Below, piece by piece: positions 29,524 to 42,035 of a stretch of 64,000 nucleotides of DNA. Within the stretch, counting starts at the first letter, position 1; every line of letters begins with the position of its first letter. Below the pieces are notes generated by a model that was not told where the DNA came from, searched no databases, and worked only from the letters and a program-made list of their open reading frames with translations. Position numbers and translations under genes: made by a program. This DNA comes from CAYINU01 sp964364855 (GTDB taxonomy: Bacteria; Margulisbacteria; Marinamargulisbacteria; CAYINU01), in NCBI GenBank assembly GCA_964364855.1, contig CAYINU010000002.1, forward strand, positions 10,823-74,822, written 5' to 3'.

Positions 29524-32500
29524 ATGCTGGTAAATAGCCCAAGTGATTTTGATATTATTGAGATTGGCCTAGCTTCGCCGGATCGGATTCGTTATTGGTC
29601 CCACGGGGAGATCGAAAAGCCTGAAACCATCAATTACCGTACGTTTAAGCCAGAGCGCAAAGGCTTGTTCTGCGAAAAGATTTTCGGGCCTGTCAAAGAT
29701 TGGGAATGTTCCTGTGGCAAATACCGACGTGTCCGATACCGCGGTATTGTTTGTGAGCGCTGCGGTGTCGAAGTCACCCATTCCAAAGTGCGTCGCGAAC
29801 GCATGGGCCATATCGAGTTGGCTGCTGACGTTGCCCATATTTGGTTCCTAAAAGGGATCCCGAGCTATATGGGATTGGTTCTGGAGATGTCAGCCCGCCA
29901 ATTGGAAGAGGTCATTTATTACGATTCTTATATCGTGCTGGACGTCGCGCCGGAGCTCGCCGAAGCGGGGACCCTCCATGTGAAGCAAACCCTTTCGACG
30001 ACAGAATATATGGATCTCAAAGAAAAGTATGGAGACCGGTTCAAGGCCGAAATGGGTGCGTCAGCCATTAAAAAACTACTCCAGGCAACGGACTTAAAGC
30101 AGCTGACTGCTGAGTTGCGCAAAGATCTGGTGGATTCGAAAGGCCAAAAGAAGCTCAAGGTTATTAAGCGCCTGCGAGTGGTAGAGTCGTTGTATAAATC
30201 CGGCAATCGCCCTGAGTGGATGATTATGGAAGTCATCCCGGTGATGCCGCCAGATCTTCGCCCGATGGTTCAGCTTGAAGGTGGCCGTTTTGCGACATCG
30301 GATTTGAACGATTTGTATCGTCGCGTGGTGAACCGCAACAACCGTCTCAAGCGGCTGATGGATATTGGGGCGCCCGAAATGATCGTGCGCAACGAAAAGC
30401 GCATGCTTCAAGAAGCAGTGGATGTCTTGATTTCCAACGGCAAACGTGGCCGGTCTGTAACCGGTTCTAACGGACGTCCTCTCAAGTCCCTAGGCAACAT
30501 TATCGAGGGTAAACAAGGGCGCTTCCGGCAAAACCTGTTGGGTAAACGGGTCGATTACTCCGGTCGCTCAGTTATCGTGGTGGGACCGCACTTGAAATTC
30601 CACCAATGTGGATTGCCCAAAGAAATGGCTTTGGAATTGTTCAAGCCTTTTGTCATTCGCAAGCTGGTCGAAAATGGTGTGGTATCCAACGTCAAAAGCG
30701 CAAAGCGCAAAATCGAACGCCGCGATGTTATTGTCTGGGACGTTTTGGAAGGTGTTATTAAAGGCCAGTGTGTGCTGCTAAACCGTGCGCCGACCTTGCA
30801 CCGTTTGGGAATTCAGGCGTTCCAGCCGATCTTGGTCGAAGGCTCTGCCATTCAGATTCACCCCTTGGTTTGTACGGCATTTAATGCCGACTTTGATGGG
30901 GACCAAATGGCTGTTCACGTACCGCTTTCTCTGGAAGCGCAAGCTGAAAGCCGACTCCTGATTATGTCGACGAATAATATTTTGTCTCCATCTAACGGTC
31001 GCTCCATCATTACGCCGACCCAGGATATGGTCTTGGGTTGCTATTTTCTGACTGTCGACAACCCGGATGCTACCAAGGGGCGGGGTAAGGCATTTGGTAG
31101 CCCAGACGAAGCCATGCGGGCATGGGAGCTTAATGGAGTCGATTTGCAAGCCTCAATTGTTGTTCGCTATCAAGGTAAACGTGTCACCACCACCTTGGGT
31201 CGTCTGTTGTTTAACATTGCTGTTTTGGAAACGCTGGAAAAATATGGTTTACATACCGATGTTTTTGTTAACCAGACTGTTGGCAAAAAAGAGATGTCGG
31301 ATCTGGTTTTTGGCTGGTACACCCAATTCGGAAACGAGGTTACCGCTGAGCTTGCCGACAAGCTTAAAAATCTGGGTTTCCGCTATTCTACACAGTCCGG
31401 CATTTCTATTTCGATCGATGACCTGAAGGTTCCCAAGTCCAAAAAAGGTATTTTGGACAAAGCTGAAGCTGAGATCAGGCATTTGGACGATATGGTTGCT
31501 TCTGGTTCGATTACTCCTCGTGAAAAGCAACTTCGTACCATCGATATTTGGCGTGGTGCAACTCACCAAATATCCGACGAAATGCAAGATGCGTTTGGCC
31601 CTCTCAATAACGTCTTTATTATGGCGAACTCCGGTGCGCGGGGTAACATCGACCAGGTTCGTCAGCTGGCGGGTATGCGGGGGTTGATGTCCGACTCTCA
31701 GGGCCGGATATTGGTCATTCCGATCAAGTCCAATTTTCGCGAGGGAATGACGCTTACAGAGTATTTCAACGCCTGTTACGGGGCCCGTAAAGGGTTGGTT
31801 GATACGGCGCTCCGAACCGCCGACTCGGGGTACCTAACTCGGCGTCTGGTGGATGTGGCGCAAGATGTGCTGATCACCGAAGAAGATTGTGAAACCACCA
31901 ACGGCATCGACATGCAGCCTGTTCAAGACGGTGTCGAGTCGGTGGTGTCGTTGGCAGAGCAGATTGACGGGCGTATTTCGCTTGAGACCATTGCGCAAGG
32001 TAAGAAAACGATTGTTTCGGCGGGGGAGCTCATTTCTGGCGATGTCTCTCGAAGCATCCAAGACTCCGGTCGGACCTCCTTTAAGGTTCGCCACCCCTAC
32101 ACTTGCAAGGCGAAACGGGGCATTTGTCAAAAATGCTACGGCTTGGATTTGGCTTCAGGACGGCTGATCAATGTGGGCGAGGCCGTTGGTATTATCGCGG
32201 CGCAGTCCATCGGTGAGCCGGGTACACAGCTGACGATGAGAACCTTCCATACGGGTGGTGTGGATCTTCGCCGTGCGTCCAAAGTCGAGTTTAAGGCCAA
32301 GTTTGCCGGTAAGATTTCTTTTGACGAAACATTAACCGTCTCCCCGGCACGTACGGAAACGGGAGAACAGGTTGTTGTTGTCACTGGCGAATCTCGCCTT
32401 TACAACAACACCAAAACTGGCGAAAAGCGTATTCACCTGTTGCCAAAAGGCAGCCACTTAATGGTCAAAGAAGGCGACAACGTGAATCCGGGAGACATTC

Positions 32501-33744
32501 TGGCTGAGTACGATCCGGCTTACGAATATGTTGTTTGCCACCGCTCGGGTGTTGCACGGTTCTTCGGGCTGGATTTGGTTACACGGAAAAGCCGTTCCAA
32601 AAAAGGCACCGAGGTGTACACCCAAACCGATGGCGAAATTTTTGTGAACAATCCGGACAAGGAACGTGAGTACGAGATATACAGTTCGTTAACAGAGGAC
32701 TATCGTGTCGGGGATCGGATCAAAGTGGGCACAGAAATTGCCCAGGCCAAAACACTGGATGTTGGGGGTATCATTGCGCGATTTGAAGACATCCCCGGTC
32801 AATCCAAGAAGAAGACCAAAAACCTGATGGTCAAAATGGTGATTGTACCGGGCGAGTCCTACCCGGTTCTGTCTGGGGCCCGTTTATTTGCTTCAGAAGG
32901 TGATCGGGTACGGGAAGGCGACATTTTGGCCCGAGAACGCGTTGGCGAATCTGATGCTTCCAAAACCACGGATATCGTTCAAGGGTTGCCTCGAGTCGAG
33001 GAGCTTTTTGAAGCCAGGAAGCCCAAAAATAGTGCCATTTTGTCTTACCTTACGGGTGTAGTCGAAATTGCAGAGCGGGACGGCAATCGTTTTGTTGTTG
33101 TGACCGCACCCGATGGCGAACAGCAGGAGTACAAAGTTCCTTTTGGATCGCGGGTTAAAGTCTTTTCCGGTAAGCGAGTTGAGAAAGGTGACGTTCTCAC
33201 CGAAGGTGTCATCAATCCTTTCGACATTATGGACACGCGCGGCGTCTATGCGACGCAAACCTATTTGTCGGACGAGATTCAAAAGGTCTATCGCTCGCAA
33301 GGGGTAAAGATTCACTCTAAGCATGTGGAGGTAATCGTTCGCCAAATGACCCGCAAGGTAAATGTATCTGAAATGGGTGACAGCGAATTCTTGCCGAGCG
33401 AATTGATTGATATCCGGACATTCGAATCTGCCAACGAGAGTCTGAGAATGGACGGCAAAAAGGTCGCTGAAGGAGCCCGGGTATTGTTGGGCATAACCCG
33501 TTCCTCGTTGAATACTGAAAGTTTCATTTCTGCATCCTCGTTCCAAGAAACGGCCCGTGTGTTGGCTGATGCAGCCGTGAAAGGCAAAACCGATGAGATG
33601 TATGGATTGAAAGAAAACGTCATTATCGGAAAACTGATTCCGGCAGGAACAGGTCTCGCAGCTTATGGGCGTGTCAGTCTGAAATCACTTGCCGGTGAGG
33701 AAATCCGGATCACAGAGGAGGAGCGCATCTTTTCTGTTGAATAA
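29524..33744 (+). CDS. rpoC: RNA polymerase subunit beta'
   Basis: 1406 residues. The N-terminal zinc ribbon [20 protein letters not shown], the catalytic [10 protein letters not shown] with three Mg-binding aspartates, and a second zinc site (CETTNG with [13 protein letters not shown]) are all present. AAGGAGA precedes the ATG. It is a single polypeptide, not split as in cyanobacteria. Confidence 0.97.
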   Translation: MLVNSPSDFDIIEIGLASPDRIRYWSHGEIEKPETINYRTFKPERKGLFCEKIFGPVKDWECSCGKYRRVRYRGIVCERCGVEVTHSKVRRERMGHIELAADVAHIWFLKGIPSYMGLVLEMSARQLEEVIYYDSYIVLDVAPELAEAGTLHVKQTLSTTEYMDLKEKYGDRFKAEMGASAIKKLLQATDLKQLTAELRKDLVDSKGQKKLKVIKRLRVVESLYKSGNRPEWMIMEVIPVMPPDLRPMVQLEGGRFATSDLNDLYRRVVNRNNRLKRLMDIGAPEMIVRNEKRMLQEAVDVLISNGKRGRSVTGSNGRPLKSLGNIIEGKQGRFRQNLLGKRVDYSGRSVIVVGPHLKFHQCGLPKEMALELFKPFVIRKLVENGVVSNVKSAKRKIERRDVIVWDVLEGVIKGQCVLLNRAPTLHRLGIQAFQPILVEGSAIQIHPLVCTAFNADFDGDQMAVHVPLSLEAQAESRLLIMSTNNILSPSNGRSIITPTQDMVLGCYFLTVDNPDATKGRGKAFGSPDEAMRAWELNGVDLQASIVVRYQGKRVTTTLGRLLFNIAVLETLEKYGLHTDVFVNQTVGKKEMSDLVFGWYTQFGNEVTAELADKLKNLGFRYSTQSGISISIDDLKVPKSKKGILDKAEAEIRHLDDMVASGSITPREKQLRTIDIWRGATHQISDEMQDAFGPLNNVFIMANSGARGNIDQVRQLAGMRGLMSDSQGRILVIPIKSNFREGMTLTEYFNACYGARKGLVDTALRTADSGYLTRRLVDVAQDVLITEEDCETTNGIDMQPVQDGVESVVSLAEQIDGRISLETIAQGKKTIVSAGELISGDVSRSIQDSGRTSFKVRHPYTCKAKRGICQKCYGLDLASGRLINVGEAVGIIAAQSIGEPGTQLTMRTFHTGGVDLRRASKVEFKAKFAGKISFDETLTVSPARTETGEQVVVVTGESRLYNNTKTGEKRIHLLPKGSHLMVKEGDNVNPGDILAEYDPAYEYVVCHRSGVARFFGLDLVTRKSRSKKGTEVYTQTDGEIFVNNPDKEREYEIYSSLTEDYRVGDRIKVGTEIAQAKTLDVGGIIARFEDIPGQSKKKTKNLMVKMVIVPGESYPVLSGARLFASEGDRVREGDILARERVGESDASKTTDIVQGLPRVEELFEARKPKNSAILSYLTGVVEIAERDGNRFVVVTAPDGEQQEYKVPFGSRVKVFSGKRVEKGDVLTEGVINPFDIMDTRGVYATQTYLSDEIQKVYRSQGVKIHSKHVEVIVRQMTRKVNVSEMGDSEFLPSELIDIRTFESANESLRMDGKKVAEGARVLLGITRSSLNTESFISASSFQETARVLADAAVKGKTDEMYGLKENVIIGKLIPAGTGLAAYGRVSLKSLAGEEIRITEEERIFSVE

Positions 33745-33783
33745 TTGACATTCCCACGCAGGCGGGGTAGGATATCCCGCCTG
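33745..33783 (+). promoter_or_regulatory. Possible str promoter overlapping a perfect hairpin
   Basis: TTGACA (33745-33750), 17 bases, TAGGAT (33768-33773) could be a promoter for rpsL. The same bases hold a perfect 8-bp stem CAGGCGGG / CCCGCCTG (33759-33766 with 33776-33783). No T run follows, so it is not a simple terminator. The left half (ATTCCCACGCAGGCGGG) resembles the genome repeat core ATTCCCGCGCAGGCGGG seen at 63.9 kb. Confidence 0.45.
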
Positions 33784-33807
33784 TCTAGAAGATGAAGGAG
33801 TTTGATA

Positions 33808-34194
33808 GTGGCTACGACTAACCAATTGGTTCGCCAGCGACGGCGAAAGAAAATTCAAAAAGGAAAAGCCCCTGCGCTGACACAATGTCCGCAACGCCGG
33901 GGAGTGTGTACCCGTGTTTATACAACGACCCCCAAAAAGCCAAACTCTGCCCTTCGTAAAGTTGCGCGTGTGCGTTTGTCCAATGGACATGAAGTAACGG
34001 TTTATATCCCTGGTGAAGGCCACAATCTCCAAGAGCACTCTGTCGTATTGGTTCAAGGACGACGGGTCCCAGATCTTCCGGGGGTTCGCTATCACCTTGT
34101 CCGAGGGGCCCTTGACCTGCAAGGCGTAAACAACCGCAAGCAAGCACGTTCGCTGTATGGCACCAAGCGTGCCAAGGCTGCCAAGAAGGGGTAA
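33808..34194 (+). CDS. rpsL: 30S ribosomal protein S12
   Basis: 128 residues of the decoding centre. [18 protein letters not shown] keeps Lys43. In the second streptomycin loop the sequence is [13 protein letters not shown], so the usual lysine (E. coli Lys87, residue 88 with Met) is proline, while Asp89, the methylthiolation site, and the following LPG are kept. GTG at 33808 has GAAGGAG seven bases upstream. The DNA reads CCA at that codon, so this is not a translation artefact. Confidence 0.96.
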   Translation: MATTNQLVRQRRRKKIQKGKAPALTQCPQRRGVCTRVYTTTPKKPNSALRKVARVRLSNGHEVTVYIPGEGHNLQEHSVVLVQGRRVPDLPGVRYHLVRGALDLQGVNNRKQARSLYGTKRAKAAKKG

Positions 34195-34200
34195 TGAGTT

Positions 34201-34668
34201 ATGCCTAGGAAAAAAAGAGAATTTAAGCGCGTATTTGAACCGGATGCTGTCTATCGCAACGTCAAAATCGGCCGTTTTATCAATAAAATTATGATCCAAG
34301 GCAAAAAGAGCCTTGCCGAGCGAATCGTATACGAGGCCTTGGCCGCATTGGGGCAACGCGTTAATGCCGACCCTGTTCAGGCCTTCGAGAAGGCCATGCG
34401 TACCATTGCACCGATGATGGAGGTAAAACCCAGACGTGTTGGGGGCTCTACTTATCAAGTACCTATTGAGGTAAAGCCGGAGCGTGGGGACTCGTTGTCC
34501 ATGAAATGGATTATCCAATTGGCCCGTGACAAGTCTGGATCGATGTCCACAAATTTGGCAAACGAATTGATAGATGCCTATAACGGTGTGGGTGCTGCGA
34601 TGAAAAAACGCGAAGACACTCACAAAATGGCTGAGGCCAACAAAGCGTTCGCGCACTTTAGGTGGTAG
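34201..34668 (+). CDS. rpsG: 30S ribosomal protein S7
   Basis: 155 residues, head-domain organiser of the small subunit. MPRKKREFKR and INKIMIQGKKSLAERIVYEAL are diagnostic. Standard length and position between S12 and EF-G. Confidence 0.97.
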   Translation: MPRKKREFKRVFEPDAVYRNVKIGRFINKIMIQGKKSLAERIVYEALAALGQRVNADPVQAFEKAMRTIAPMMEVKPRRVGGSTYQVPIEVKPERGDSLSMKWIIQLARDKSGSMSTNLANELIDAYNGVGAAMKKREDTHKMAEANKAFAHFRW

Positions 34669-34671
34669 GTC

Positions 34672-36747
34672 ATGGCAGATAGGCAAGATCTCAAGAAAAT
34701 CCGTAATATCGGAATTGCGGCTCATATTGACGCGGGTAAAACCACGCTGACTGAGCGGGTTTTATATTACACGGGTAAATCTCACAAAATCGGTGAGGTT
34801 CACGATGGTACGGCTACCATGGATTGGATGGTCCAGGAACAAGAACGGGGCATTACAATAACTTCTGCTGCGACAACGTGTTATTGGAAAGATGCGATTA
34901 TCAATATTATCGACACGCCCGGGCACGTTGACTTCACAGTTGAGGTTGAGCGCTCGCTTCGTATTTTGGATGGCATGGTCGCCGTATTTTGCGCTGTGGC
35001 TGGGGTTCAACCTCAGTCCGAAACGGTATGGCGTCAGGCTAACAAATACGGTGTTCCCCGGTTGGCATTTGTCAACAAAATGGACCGCGTCGGCGCCAAC
35101 TATGAGCGCGTCATTGGCATGCTTCGTGACAACTTGGGTGCCAAACCCGTCATGATGAATTATCCGATCGGTACAGAAGATCAGTTCAAGGGAATTATTG
35201 ATATCCTGAATACCAAGGAATTCCATTTCGGAGATGATGCCGGTACAGAAATTGTGGAAACCGACATTGATCCGAGCCGCAAAGCGCTTTTTGAAAAGCT
35301 CCGTACCGAATTGGTTGAAGCCGCAGCTGAGGGTAGTGATGCTTTGCTCGAAACCTACATGGAGACTGGCACCCTGAGCCAAGACCAGGTCATCGAAGGC
35401 ATTCGCAAGCAAACGATCGCTGGCTCTATTATTCCGGCCTACTGTGGGACTGCGTTTAAAAACAAAGGTGTTCAAGCCCTGTTGGATGGGGTGGTTGCCT
35501 TTTTGCCGTCTCCGATTGATATTCCAGCTGTGGTTGGAAAAAAACCGCATAGCGAAGAGACCGAAACCCGCGAACCCGATCCAGCGGCACCGATGTCAGG
35601 GCTCGTATTCAAGGTCCAAACCGATCCTTTCGTTGGCCGTTTGACCTACGTTCGTTTGTATTCCGGAACCTTGGTTCCCGGAACCTATGTGGAAAATACA
35701 ACTCAGGACACTCGTGAGCGCATCTCGCGTATTTTGCTTATGCATGCGAATACGCGCAGTGAGTTAAAAGACGCCCATGCAGGTCAAATCATCGGTGTCA
35801 TCGGGCTAAAAAAGGCTCGAACCGGAGATACGTTAACGGTTGAAAATAATCCCATTTTGCTGGAGTCAATTGAATTTCCAGAACCGGTCATTTTTGTTGC
35901 GATTGAACCCAAGACCAAATCTGACCAAGACAAGCTGTCCCAGGCTTTGGAAAAATTGGGGGATGAAGATCCGACTTTCCATTTTAGAACGGATCCCGAA
36001 ACCGGTCAGACCATTATCTCCGGTATGGGTGAACTTCATTTGGAGATTATTGTTGACCGGTTGATGCGAGAATTTGGTGTGCAGGCTAACATCGGCAAAC
36101 CTCAGGTTGCTTATAAAGAATCTATTTCCAAGAAAGCGGAAGCAGAAGGAAAATTCATTCGCCAAACCGGTGGCCGTGGTCAATATGGTCACGTCATTTT
36201 GAAAATCGAACCTATCGAGCGAGGAAAAGGCATTGAATTCGTCAACAAAGTGGTAGGCGGACGCATTCCGAAGGAATATATTCCTTCTGTTGAAAAGGGT
36301 GTTCGAGAGGCCTTTCAGACCGGAATTATTGCCGGTTACCCGATGGTTGATGTGTTGGTGACGCTTCTGGATGGGTCTTATCACAATGTCGATAGTTCTG
36401 ATATCGCATTCCAGATTGCGGGATCATACGCCGTTAAGGATGCTGTTAAAAAGGCGGGCCCGGTGATTTTGGAGCCGATGATGGCCGTCGAAGTTGAAGC
36501 TCCCGAAAACAAAATGGGTGACGTTATTTCCGATATCAATAGCCGTCGTGGAAAGATTGAAAGCATCGATCCACTTGCGAACGCAATCCAGCAAATCAAG
36601 TCGGAAGTGCCGCTGTCCGAGATGTTTGGATATGCGACGACTTTACGCTCACTTACGCAGGGCCGAGGTATTTACACTATGCAGTTCTTTAGATATAGTG
36701 AAGTGCCTAAAACAATTTTTGAAAATTTAATAGCGGAAAAGTCTTAA
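34672..36747 (+). CDS. fusA: Elongation factor G
   Basis: 691-residue translocase GTPase. G1 AHIDAGKTT, switch [10 protein letters not shown] and NKMDRVGAN are intact, and all five domains are present. A single copy occurs in this window, three bases after rpsG. Confidence 0.97.
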   Translation: MADRQDLKKIRNIGIAAHIDAGKTTLTERVLYYTGKSHKIGEVHDGTATMDWMVQEQERGITITSAATTCYWKDAIINIIDTPGHVDFTVEVERSLRILDGMVAVFCAVAGVQPQSETVWRQANKYGVPRLAFVNKMDRVGANYERVIGMLRDNLGAKPVMMNYPIGTEDQFKGIIDILNTKEFHFGDDAGTEIVETDIDPSRKALFEKLRTELVEAAAEGSDALLETYMETGTLSQDQVIEGIRKQTIAGSIIPAYCGTAFKNKGVQALLDGVVAFLPSPIDIPAVVGKKPHSEETETREPDPAAPMSGLVFKVQTDPFVGRLTYVRLYSGTLVPGTYVENTTQDTRERISRILLMHANTRSELKDAHAGQIIGVIGLKKARTGDTLTVENNPILLESIEFPEPVIFVAIEPKTKSDQDKLSQALEKLGDEDPTFHFRTDPETGQTIISGMGELHLEIIVDRLMREFGVQANIGKPQVAYKESISKKAEAEGKFIRQTGGRGQYGHVILKIEPIERGKGIEFVNKVVGGRIPKEYIPSVEKGVREAFQTGIIAGYPMVDVLVTLLDGSYHNVDSSDIAFQIAGSYAVKDAVKKAGPVILEPMMAVEVEAPENKMGDVISDINSRRGKIESIDPLANAIQQIKSEVPLSEMFGYATTLRSLTQGRGIYTMQFFRYSEVPKTIFENLIAEKS

Positions 36748-36761
36748 GGAGGACATGGAAA

Positions 36762-37964
36762 ATGGCTAAGGAAAAGTTCGATCGTTCAAAGCCGCACGTT
36801 AATATCGGTACCATTGGTCACGTTGACCACGGGAAGACAACATTAACCGCTGCGATTACACGTGTGTTGTCCTCCCAGGGTCTTGCCGAGTTTAAAGCCT
36901 ACGATCAAATCGACGCTGCGCCTGAAGAAAAAGCGCGGGGTATTACCATTGCTACTGCTCACGTTGAATACCAAACCGAAAAGCGCCACTATGCCCACGT
37001 GGATTGTCCCGGACACGCTGACTATATCAAGAACATGATCACCGGTGCGGCGCAGATGGATGGCGGCATTTTGGTTGTTAGCGCTGCTGACGGACCGATG
37101 CCCCAAACCCGTGAACATATCTTGTTGGCTCGACAAGTGAACGTCCCTAGCTTGGTGGTCTTCTTGAACAAGTGCGATATGGTGGATGACCCCGAATTGC
37201 TGGAATTGGTTGAGATGGAAGTTCGCGAATTGTTGAGCAAGTATGAGTATCCTGGTGACACTACCCCCATTATTCGCGGATCTGCTTTGAAGGCCCTCAA
37301 TGCGTCTGATGCGTCTCGCGATAGCGCTGATGCCAAGTGTATTTGGGAGTTGATGGATGCGGTTGATTCTTTTATTCCGATCCCAGAGCGTGAAGTCGAT
37401 AAGCCTTTCTTGATGCCCATCGAAGACATCTTCACGATCACGGGCCGTGGTACGGTTGCGACAGGCCGAGTTGAGCGTGGCCGCGTAAAGGTTGGTGATG
37501 ACCTTGAAATCGTGGGTATGGCTGATGAGGTTATCAAAACCACCATTACCGGTATCGAAATGTTCCGCAAGCTTTTGGACGAGGGTCAGGCAGGCGACAA
37601 CATGGGCGCATTACTGCGGGGTGTTGAAAAGGATGCCATCAAGCGTGGAATGGTTTTGGCTAAGCCCGGTTCCATTAAGCCCCACAAAAAGTTTAGCGCT
37701 GAGGTTTACGTATTGAAAAAAGAAGAGGGCGGTCGCCATACTCCTTTCTTTAAAGGGTATCGGCCTCAATTCTACATTCGAACAACGGACGTAACGGGTT
37801 CAATCATCCTTCCTGAAAAGGTTGAGATGGTCATGCCCGGTGACAACATCACAATTGATGTGGAGCTGATTGTGCCTGTTGCTTGTGAAGAAGGCATGCG
37901 CTTTGCAATTCGTGAGGGCGGTAAGACCGTGGGTGCCGGCGTTGTCACCAAGATTATCGCGTAA
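36762..37964 (+). CDS. tuf: Elongation factor Tu
   Basis: 400 residues. [17 protein letters not shown] and NKCDMVDD define the GTPase domain; domains 2 and 3 are complete. AAGGAGG lies upstream. It is the only tuf gene here; no copy accompanies tRNA-Trp. Confidence 0.97.
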   Translation: MAKEKFDRSKPHVNIGTIGHVDHGKTTLTAAITRVLSSQGLAEFKAYDQIDAAPEEKARGITIATAHVEYQTEKRHYAHVDCPGHADYIKNMITGAAQMDGGILVVSAADGPMPQTREHILLARQVNVPSLVVFLNKCDMVDDPELLELVEMEVRELLSKYEYPGDTTPIIRGSALKALNASDASRDSADAKCIWELMDAVDSFIPIPEREVDKPFLMPIEDIFTITGRGTVATGRVERGRVKVGDDLEIVGMADEVIKTTITGIEMFRKLLDEGQAGDNMGALLRGVEKDAIKRGMVLAKPGSIKPHKKFSAEVYVLKKEEGGRHTPFFKGYRPQFYIRTTDVTGSIILPEKVEMVMPGDNITIDVELIVPVACEEGMRFAIREGGKTVGAGVVTKIIA

Positions 37965-37989
37965 GTATTGAGAAAGATTTGGTGAGCGT

Positions 37990-38328
37990 ATGGCTACTTT
38001 AGAGAAAAAGAAAATCAAGCCCCAGCAAAAGATTCGTATTCGTCTGAAGGCATTTGATTTTCGAGTTATTGATCAATCCGCTGAGAAAATTGTTCAGACT
38101 GCAGAGCGGTCCGGGGCCAAGGTGCTTGGTCCTGTTCCTCTCCCCACCAATAAAAAGGTATGGTGCGTACTGAAGAGCCCTCATATCGATAAGCGTGGTG
38201 GCGAGCATTTTGAGGTTCGCGTTCACAAGCGTCTTATTGATATTGTGGATCCGCCATCCTCGACTGTTGATGCGCTCATGCAGCTTGATTTGCCTGCGGG
38301 CGTTGATATCGAGATCAAGTTAAATTAA
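37990..38328 (+). CDS. rpsJ: 30S ribosomal protein S10
   Basis: 112 residues, slightly longer than usual because of a lysine-rich N-terminus ([14 protein letters not shown]) before [10 protein letters not shown]. Also the NusB partner in antitermination. First gene of the S10 cluster, 25 bases after tuf, so str and S10 clusters are joined. Confidence 0.95.
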   Translation: MATLEKKKIKPQQKIRIRLKAFDFRVIDQSAEKIVQTAERSGAKVLGPVPLPTNKKVWCVLKSPHIDKRGGEHFEVRVHKRLIDIVDPPSSTVDALMQLDLPAGVDIEIKLN

Positions 38329-38349
38329 GTTTTTTTGAAAGGGTATCTC

Positions 38350-38973
38350 ATGAGTTCGAAGTTTTTATTGGGCAGAAAAGTCGGAATGTCCGAAATCATC
38401 GGTGAAGATGGCGTCGTTGCTCCGGTTACCTTGATTAGCGTGAAGCCGTTGCATATCATCGAAGTCAAAAGTAAAGACAAGAATGGATACACTGCCATTA
38501 AGGTAGCTACCGAAACCGTGCCCGAATCGAAGGCTTCGTCTCCTGTTCGCGGTGCCTTTAAGAAGGCTGGTATTGCGCCTTGCCGAACGGTTCGAGAATT
38601 TCGTGTGGATAACACCGATAGCTTTAAAGCGGGCGATGTGCTTAATGTCGATGTCTTTCAAAAAAACGATCGTGTGGATGTTCGGGGCAAAACAATTGGT
38701 CGCGGGTTCTCCGGAACGATTCGCCGCTGGAATTTCAGTCGTGGTCCTATGAGCCATGGCTCAAAGAGTCACCGAATACCGGGGTCTATCGGTGCCGGGA
38801 CATTTCCGGGCCATGTTATCAAGGGCAAAAAAATGGCGGGGCACTATGGCGACGAGTTTGTAACCATCAAAAACCTGATTGTAATGGATGTTAATGCGGA
38901 AAAGGGATTGCTGGCCATCCGAGGATCGTTCCCGGGTAAAGCCGGTGGTCTGGTCAGGATCTTAGGGAAGTGA
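38350..38973 (+). CDS. rplC: 50S ribosomal protein L3
   Basis: 207 residues. [11 protein letters not shown] and the loop [16 protein letters not shown] that reaches the peptidyl-transferase centre are present. The ATG at 38350 follows GAAAGGG; an in-frame TTG five codons earlier is unnecessary. Confidence 0.97.
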   Translation: MSSKFLLGRKVGMSEIIGEDGVVAPVTLISVKPLHIIEVKSKDKNGYTAIKVATETVPESKASSPVRGAFKKAGIAPCRTVREFRVDNTDSFKAGDVLNVDVFQKNDRVDVRGKTIGRGFSGTIRRWNFSRGPMSHGSKSHRIPGSIGAGTFPGHVIKGKKMAGHYGDEFVTIKNLIVMDVNAEKGLLAIRGSFPGKAGGLVRILGK

Positions 38974-38977
38974 TGGT

Positions 38978-39559
38978 ATGGCTATCAAAGTTGTTGAGTT
39001 AACAAAAGAAGAACGCGGAGCCTTGGGATTGGATCAGGAGATGGCTGAGTCTGGTGCTCATCATATTTATTTGGGTATGCAGTATCAGCTAAATCGGGAA
39101 CGCCAAGGTACGGCTTCTACAAAAACAAAAGGTGAAGTCTCCGGCGGCGGTCGCAAACCCTATAAGCAAAAGGGTACCGGGCGCGCACGGCGGGGCAGTA
39201 ACCGGACGCCATTGATGCCGGGTGGTGGTGTTGCTTTTGGCCCGAAGTATCGGAGTTATGCGACTGGTCTGAACCAAAAGATTGTCAAGAAAAGTGTGGT
39301 ATCTGCTCTGATTACACGGGAGCGCTTGTTAAAATTGAGTGGTGTCGAGGATAAGTCTCGGACAAAGGATTGCCGCAAGGTTATCGATGAGGTTGGGTCG
39401 GCCGTCATCGTGATTCGAGATGAGTTTGATCCTGTGTACAAGGCTGTTCGAAATTTCGCCTCGATCGAGATCGTAACCGCTCGTTATCTTAAAATTGATC
39501 GGCTGCTTTCGCATCCCGTGGTGGTCTTTTCTCAAGACGCCCTAGGCGTGCTGGCGTAA
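38978..39559 (+). CDS. rplD: 50S ribosomal protein L4
   Basis: 193 residues. The extended exit-tunnel loop ([19 protein letters not shown]) is complete. In some bacteria L4 represses the S10 operon; no such leader can be judged here. Confidence 0.95.
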   Translation: MAIKVVELTKEERGALGLDQEMAESGAHHIYLGMQYQLNRERQGTASTKTKGEVSGGGRKPYKQKGTGRARRGSNRTPLMPGGGVAFGPKYRSYATGLNQKIVKKSVVSALITRERLLKLSGVEDKSRTKDCRKVIDEVGSAVIVIRDEFDPVYKAVRNFASIEIVTARYLKIDRLLSHPVVVFSQDALGVLA

Positions 39560-39577
39560 GGATTAGGAGAAAAGATC

Positions 39578-39850
39578 ATGCGTGTTATACCGGTAGTAAC
39601 TGAAAAATCCGCTGCGCTTAAAGCGCAAGGTAAGTATGTATTTTATGTAGACCCTACGGTTAATAAGGTGGATATCCAACGGTTTTTTAAATCGGCATTT
39701 GGCGTGGATGCCGTGGCCGTTAACGTGCTGAATGTCAAGGGGAAAACGCGTCGGCGTCGCAACATTCAAGGTGCCACACAAGACCGGAAAAAGGTTGTGG
39801 TTACCCTTAAAAAAGGGCAAGAAATTGACGCTGTGAAAGGGCTATTCTAA
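39578..39850 (+). CDS. rplW: 50S ribosomal protein L23
   Basis: 90 residues at the tunnel exit, docking site for trigger factor and SRP. VVTEKSAALKAQGKYVFYVD is typical. AGGAGA upstream; the stop shares a base with the rplB start (TAATG). Confidence 0.95.
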   Translation: MRVIPVVTEKSAALKAQGKYVFYVDPTVNKVDIQRFFKSAFGVDAVAVNVLNVKGKTRRRRNIQGATQDRKKVVVTLKKGQEIDAVKGLF

Positions 39851-40683
39851 TGAGTATCAAGCGATTTAAGCCTGCCACTCCAGGTGCGCGTTTTCGGCAC
39901 GTTGTTCAAAACGACGAGGTTATGGCTAAGTCCGGTGAGAAATCGTTGCTCCGTGGTACCAAGGCGGGTAGTGGTCGTAACAACCTCGGTCGCATCACTG
40001 TTCGGCGTCGTGGCGGTGGAGTAAAACGAAAATACCGTGTTATTGATTTTTCCCGTACCAAGGTAGGCGTTCCTGCAACCGTATTGTCTATTGAGTACGA
40101 TCCCTTCCGTTCGGCGTTGGTTGCTTTGATCCGATACGCGGATGGCGAAAAAACCTATATCATCGCCCCCAAGGGGCTAAAGGAAGGCCAGGCACTGGTT
40201 TCTTCTGAGAATGATACCGAGATTCAGTTGGGCAATATGTTACCGCTGTCGGCCATTCCCACAGGGAGCGTTATTCACAACGTGCAGATGAAGCTCAACA
40301 GTCGTTTCCGCATTGCGCGGTCTGCAGGCACCGGTGCGACATTGATGGCCAAGACGGAAGCGCATGCAACTGTTCGATTGCCGTCTGGTGAGGTTCGTTT
40401 GGTGAACTTGGATTGTACGGCTACTATTGGTGAGGTTAGTAATGCAGATCACCGCAACCGGGTCATCGGTAAGGCGGGTGCGAACCGCTGGCGTGGGCGC
40501 CGTCCCAAAGTTCGGGGATCGGTAATGAACCCTGTTGACCACCCGCATGGTGGTGGTGAAGGCCGTGCTCCGATTGGGCGCCCTTCTCCCGTTACGCCTT
40601 GGGGTAAGCCGACAATGGGCTATAAAACACGTAAAAAGAATAATCCGTCTGACAAATATATTGTGAAGCGGCGTAGTAAGTAG
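39850..40683 (+). CDS. rplB: 50S ribosomal protein L2
   Basis: 277 residues near the peptidyl-transferase centre. [20 protein letters not shown] and the conserved [16 protein letters not shown] with the key histidine are intact. Confidence 0.97.
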   Translation: MSIKRFKPATPGARFRHVVQNDEVMAKSGEKSLLRGTKAGSGRNNLGRITVRRRGGGVKRKYRVIDFSRTKVGVPATVLSIEYDPFRSALVALIRYADGEKTYIIAPKGLKEGQALVSSENDTEIQLGNMLPLSAIPTGSVIHNVQMKLNSRFRIARSAGTGATLMAKTEAHATVRLPSGEVRLVNLDCTATIGEVSNADHRNRVIGKAGANRWRGRRPKVRGSVMNPVDHPHGGGEGRAPIGRPSPVTPWGKPTMGYKTRKKNNPSDKYIVKRRSK

Positions 40684-40694
40684 GAGGAAAAATC

Positions 40695-40967
40695 GTGTCT
40701 CGATCTCGTAAAAAGGGGCCTTTTGTAGATGCTCCGTTGCTTGAAAAAGTGGAGCAGCTAAACAAGGAAAAAAAGAAGGTTTTAATTAAGACTTGGTCTC
40801 GCCGTTCTACAATTATTCCCGAAATGATTGGACACACGATTGCCGTCTATAACGGCCGCAAGCATGTTCCCGTGTTTATCGCGGAAGACAAAATCGGACA
40901 CAAGTTGGGTGAGTTTGCCTTTACGCGAACGTTCAAGGGCCACTCCGGTGCGCGTAAGGAGGCCTAA
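40695..40967 (+). CDS. rpsS: 30S ribosomal protein S19
   Basis: 90 residues starting [22 protein letters not shown] start with TAGGAGG upstream. [21 protein letters not shown] is the family core. Confidence 0.97.
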   Translation: MSRSRKKGPFVDAPLLEKVEQLNKEKKKVLIKTWSRRSTIIPEMIGHTIAVYNGRKHVPVFIAEDKIGHKLGEFAFTRTFKGHSGARKEA

Positions 40968-40970
40968 GCG

Positions 40971-41345
40971 ATGATTACACAAGAACAACGCCAAGAAATG
41001 GTCGAGGCAAAAGGCAATTATCTGCGCATTTCTCCCTCTAAGGTTCGCCGAGTGGCTAATGTTATTCGTGGCCGAACGCCTCAAGAGGCCTTGCAAATGC
41101 TTCGGGCTTTGCCTCAGGCCGGGGCTGACTATCTGTACAAGGTCATCAAATCTGCTGCGGCAAACGCGGTTCACAACAACAAGTGGGATGAATCTGAATT
41201 GGTTATCGGTGAATTGTTGGTCAACGAGGGTCCTCGGTCCAAGCGGTTTCAGCCCAAGGCCCGCGGCCGTATCTATCAGATCACAAAACGCTCAAGCCAT
41301 ATCATCGTGCGGATTGCACGTAAAAGCAAAAAAGGGGGTGCGTAA
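40971..41345 (+). CDS. rplV: 50S ribosomal protein L22
   Basis: 124 residues with the tunnel hairpin. It begins with about 14 extra residues before GNYLRISPSKVRRVANVIRG. Three bases after rpsS. Confidence 0.96.
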   Translation: MITQEQRQEMVEAKGNYLRISPSKVRRVANVIRGRTPQEALQMLRALPQAGADYLYKVIKSAAANAVHNNKWDESELVIGELLVNEGPRSKRFQPKARGRIYQITKRSSHIIVRIARKSKKGGA

Positions 41346-41348
41346 GTC

Positions 41349-42020
41349 ATGGGTCAAAAGGCAAACCCAAACGGGCTAAGAGTCGGCATTATTCGTGACT
41401 GGGACAGCACCTGGTTTAGCGTCAAAGATTACGGTTCCCTCCTCGTCGAGGATTTGGAAATCCGCAAATATCTGCGTGACGCTCTCAAGCGGGCAGGCGT
41501 TTCTAAAGTGCTTATTCGACGCAAGGCAGATCAGGTGGATGTCGACATTTACGCGGCCCGCCCGGGGATTGTCATTGGTCGTGGTGGCAGTGACATTTCT
41601 ATCTTGCGTGAAGACCTGGGTAAAAAGCTGAATAAGCGTATTCAACTGAATATTATTGAAGAAAAGCATCCCGAGCTGAGCGCGCGATTGGTTGGCGAAA
41701 ATATTGTTGCTCAACTGGAAAAGCGCATTCCGTTTCGCAGAGCGATGAAGTCCTCTATTCAAAGGGTCATGAAGGCCGGTGCCAGCGGCATTAAGGTTTG
41801 TTGCAGTGGGCGTTTGGGTGGTCTGGAAATTGCCCGTACCGAGCGGTATCACGAAGGAAAAGTCCCTTTGCACACGTTTCGGGCGGATATTGACTACGCC
41901 TTTTCGGAGGCCCTCACAACATACGGCAAAATCGGCGTAAAAGTTTGGATTTACAAAGGCGACATCGTGGCCGGTAAATCGGGTCAAGCCATCTCTAGCA
42001 AAGAGCTGGCCTACATTTAA
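41349..42020 (+). CDS. rpsC: 30S ribosomal protein S3
   Basis: 223 residues with a KH domain ([12 protein letters not shown]) and the C-terminal domain GLGG-like [11 protein letters not shown]. It forms part of the mRNA entry helicase. Confidence 0.97.
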   Translation: MGQKANPNGLRVGIIRDWDSTWFSVKDYGSLLVEDLEIRKYLRDALKRAGVSKVLIRRKADQVDVDIYAARPGIVIGRGGSDISILREDLGKKLNKRIQLNIIEEKHPELSARLVGENIVAQLEKRIPFRRAMKSSIQRVMKAGASGIKVCCSGRLGGLEIARTERYHEGKVPLHTFRADIDYAFSEALTTYGKIGVKVWIYKGDIVAGKSGQAISSKELAYI

Positions 42021-42035
42021 TGGCAGGGTTAAATC

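Noticed and set aside
26371..33623. Open frames antisense to rpoB and rpoC, including one of over 200 codons
   Set aside because: Explained by codon bias of the highly conserved sense genes; no independent motifs.
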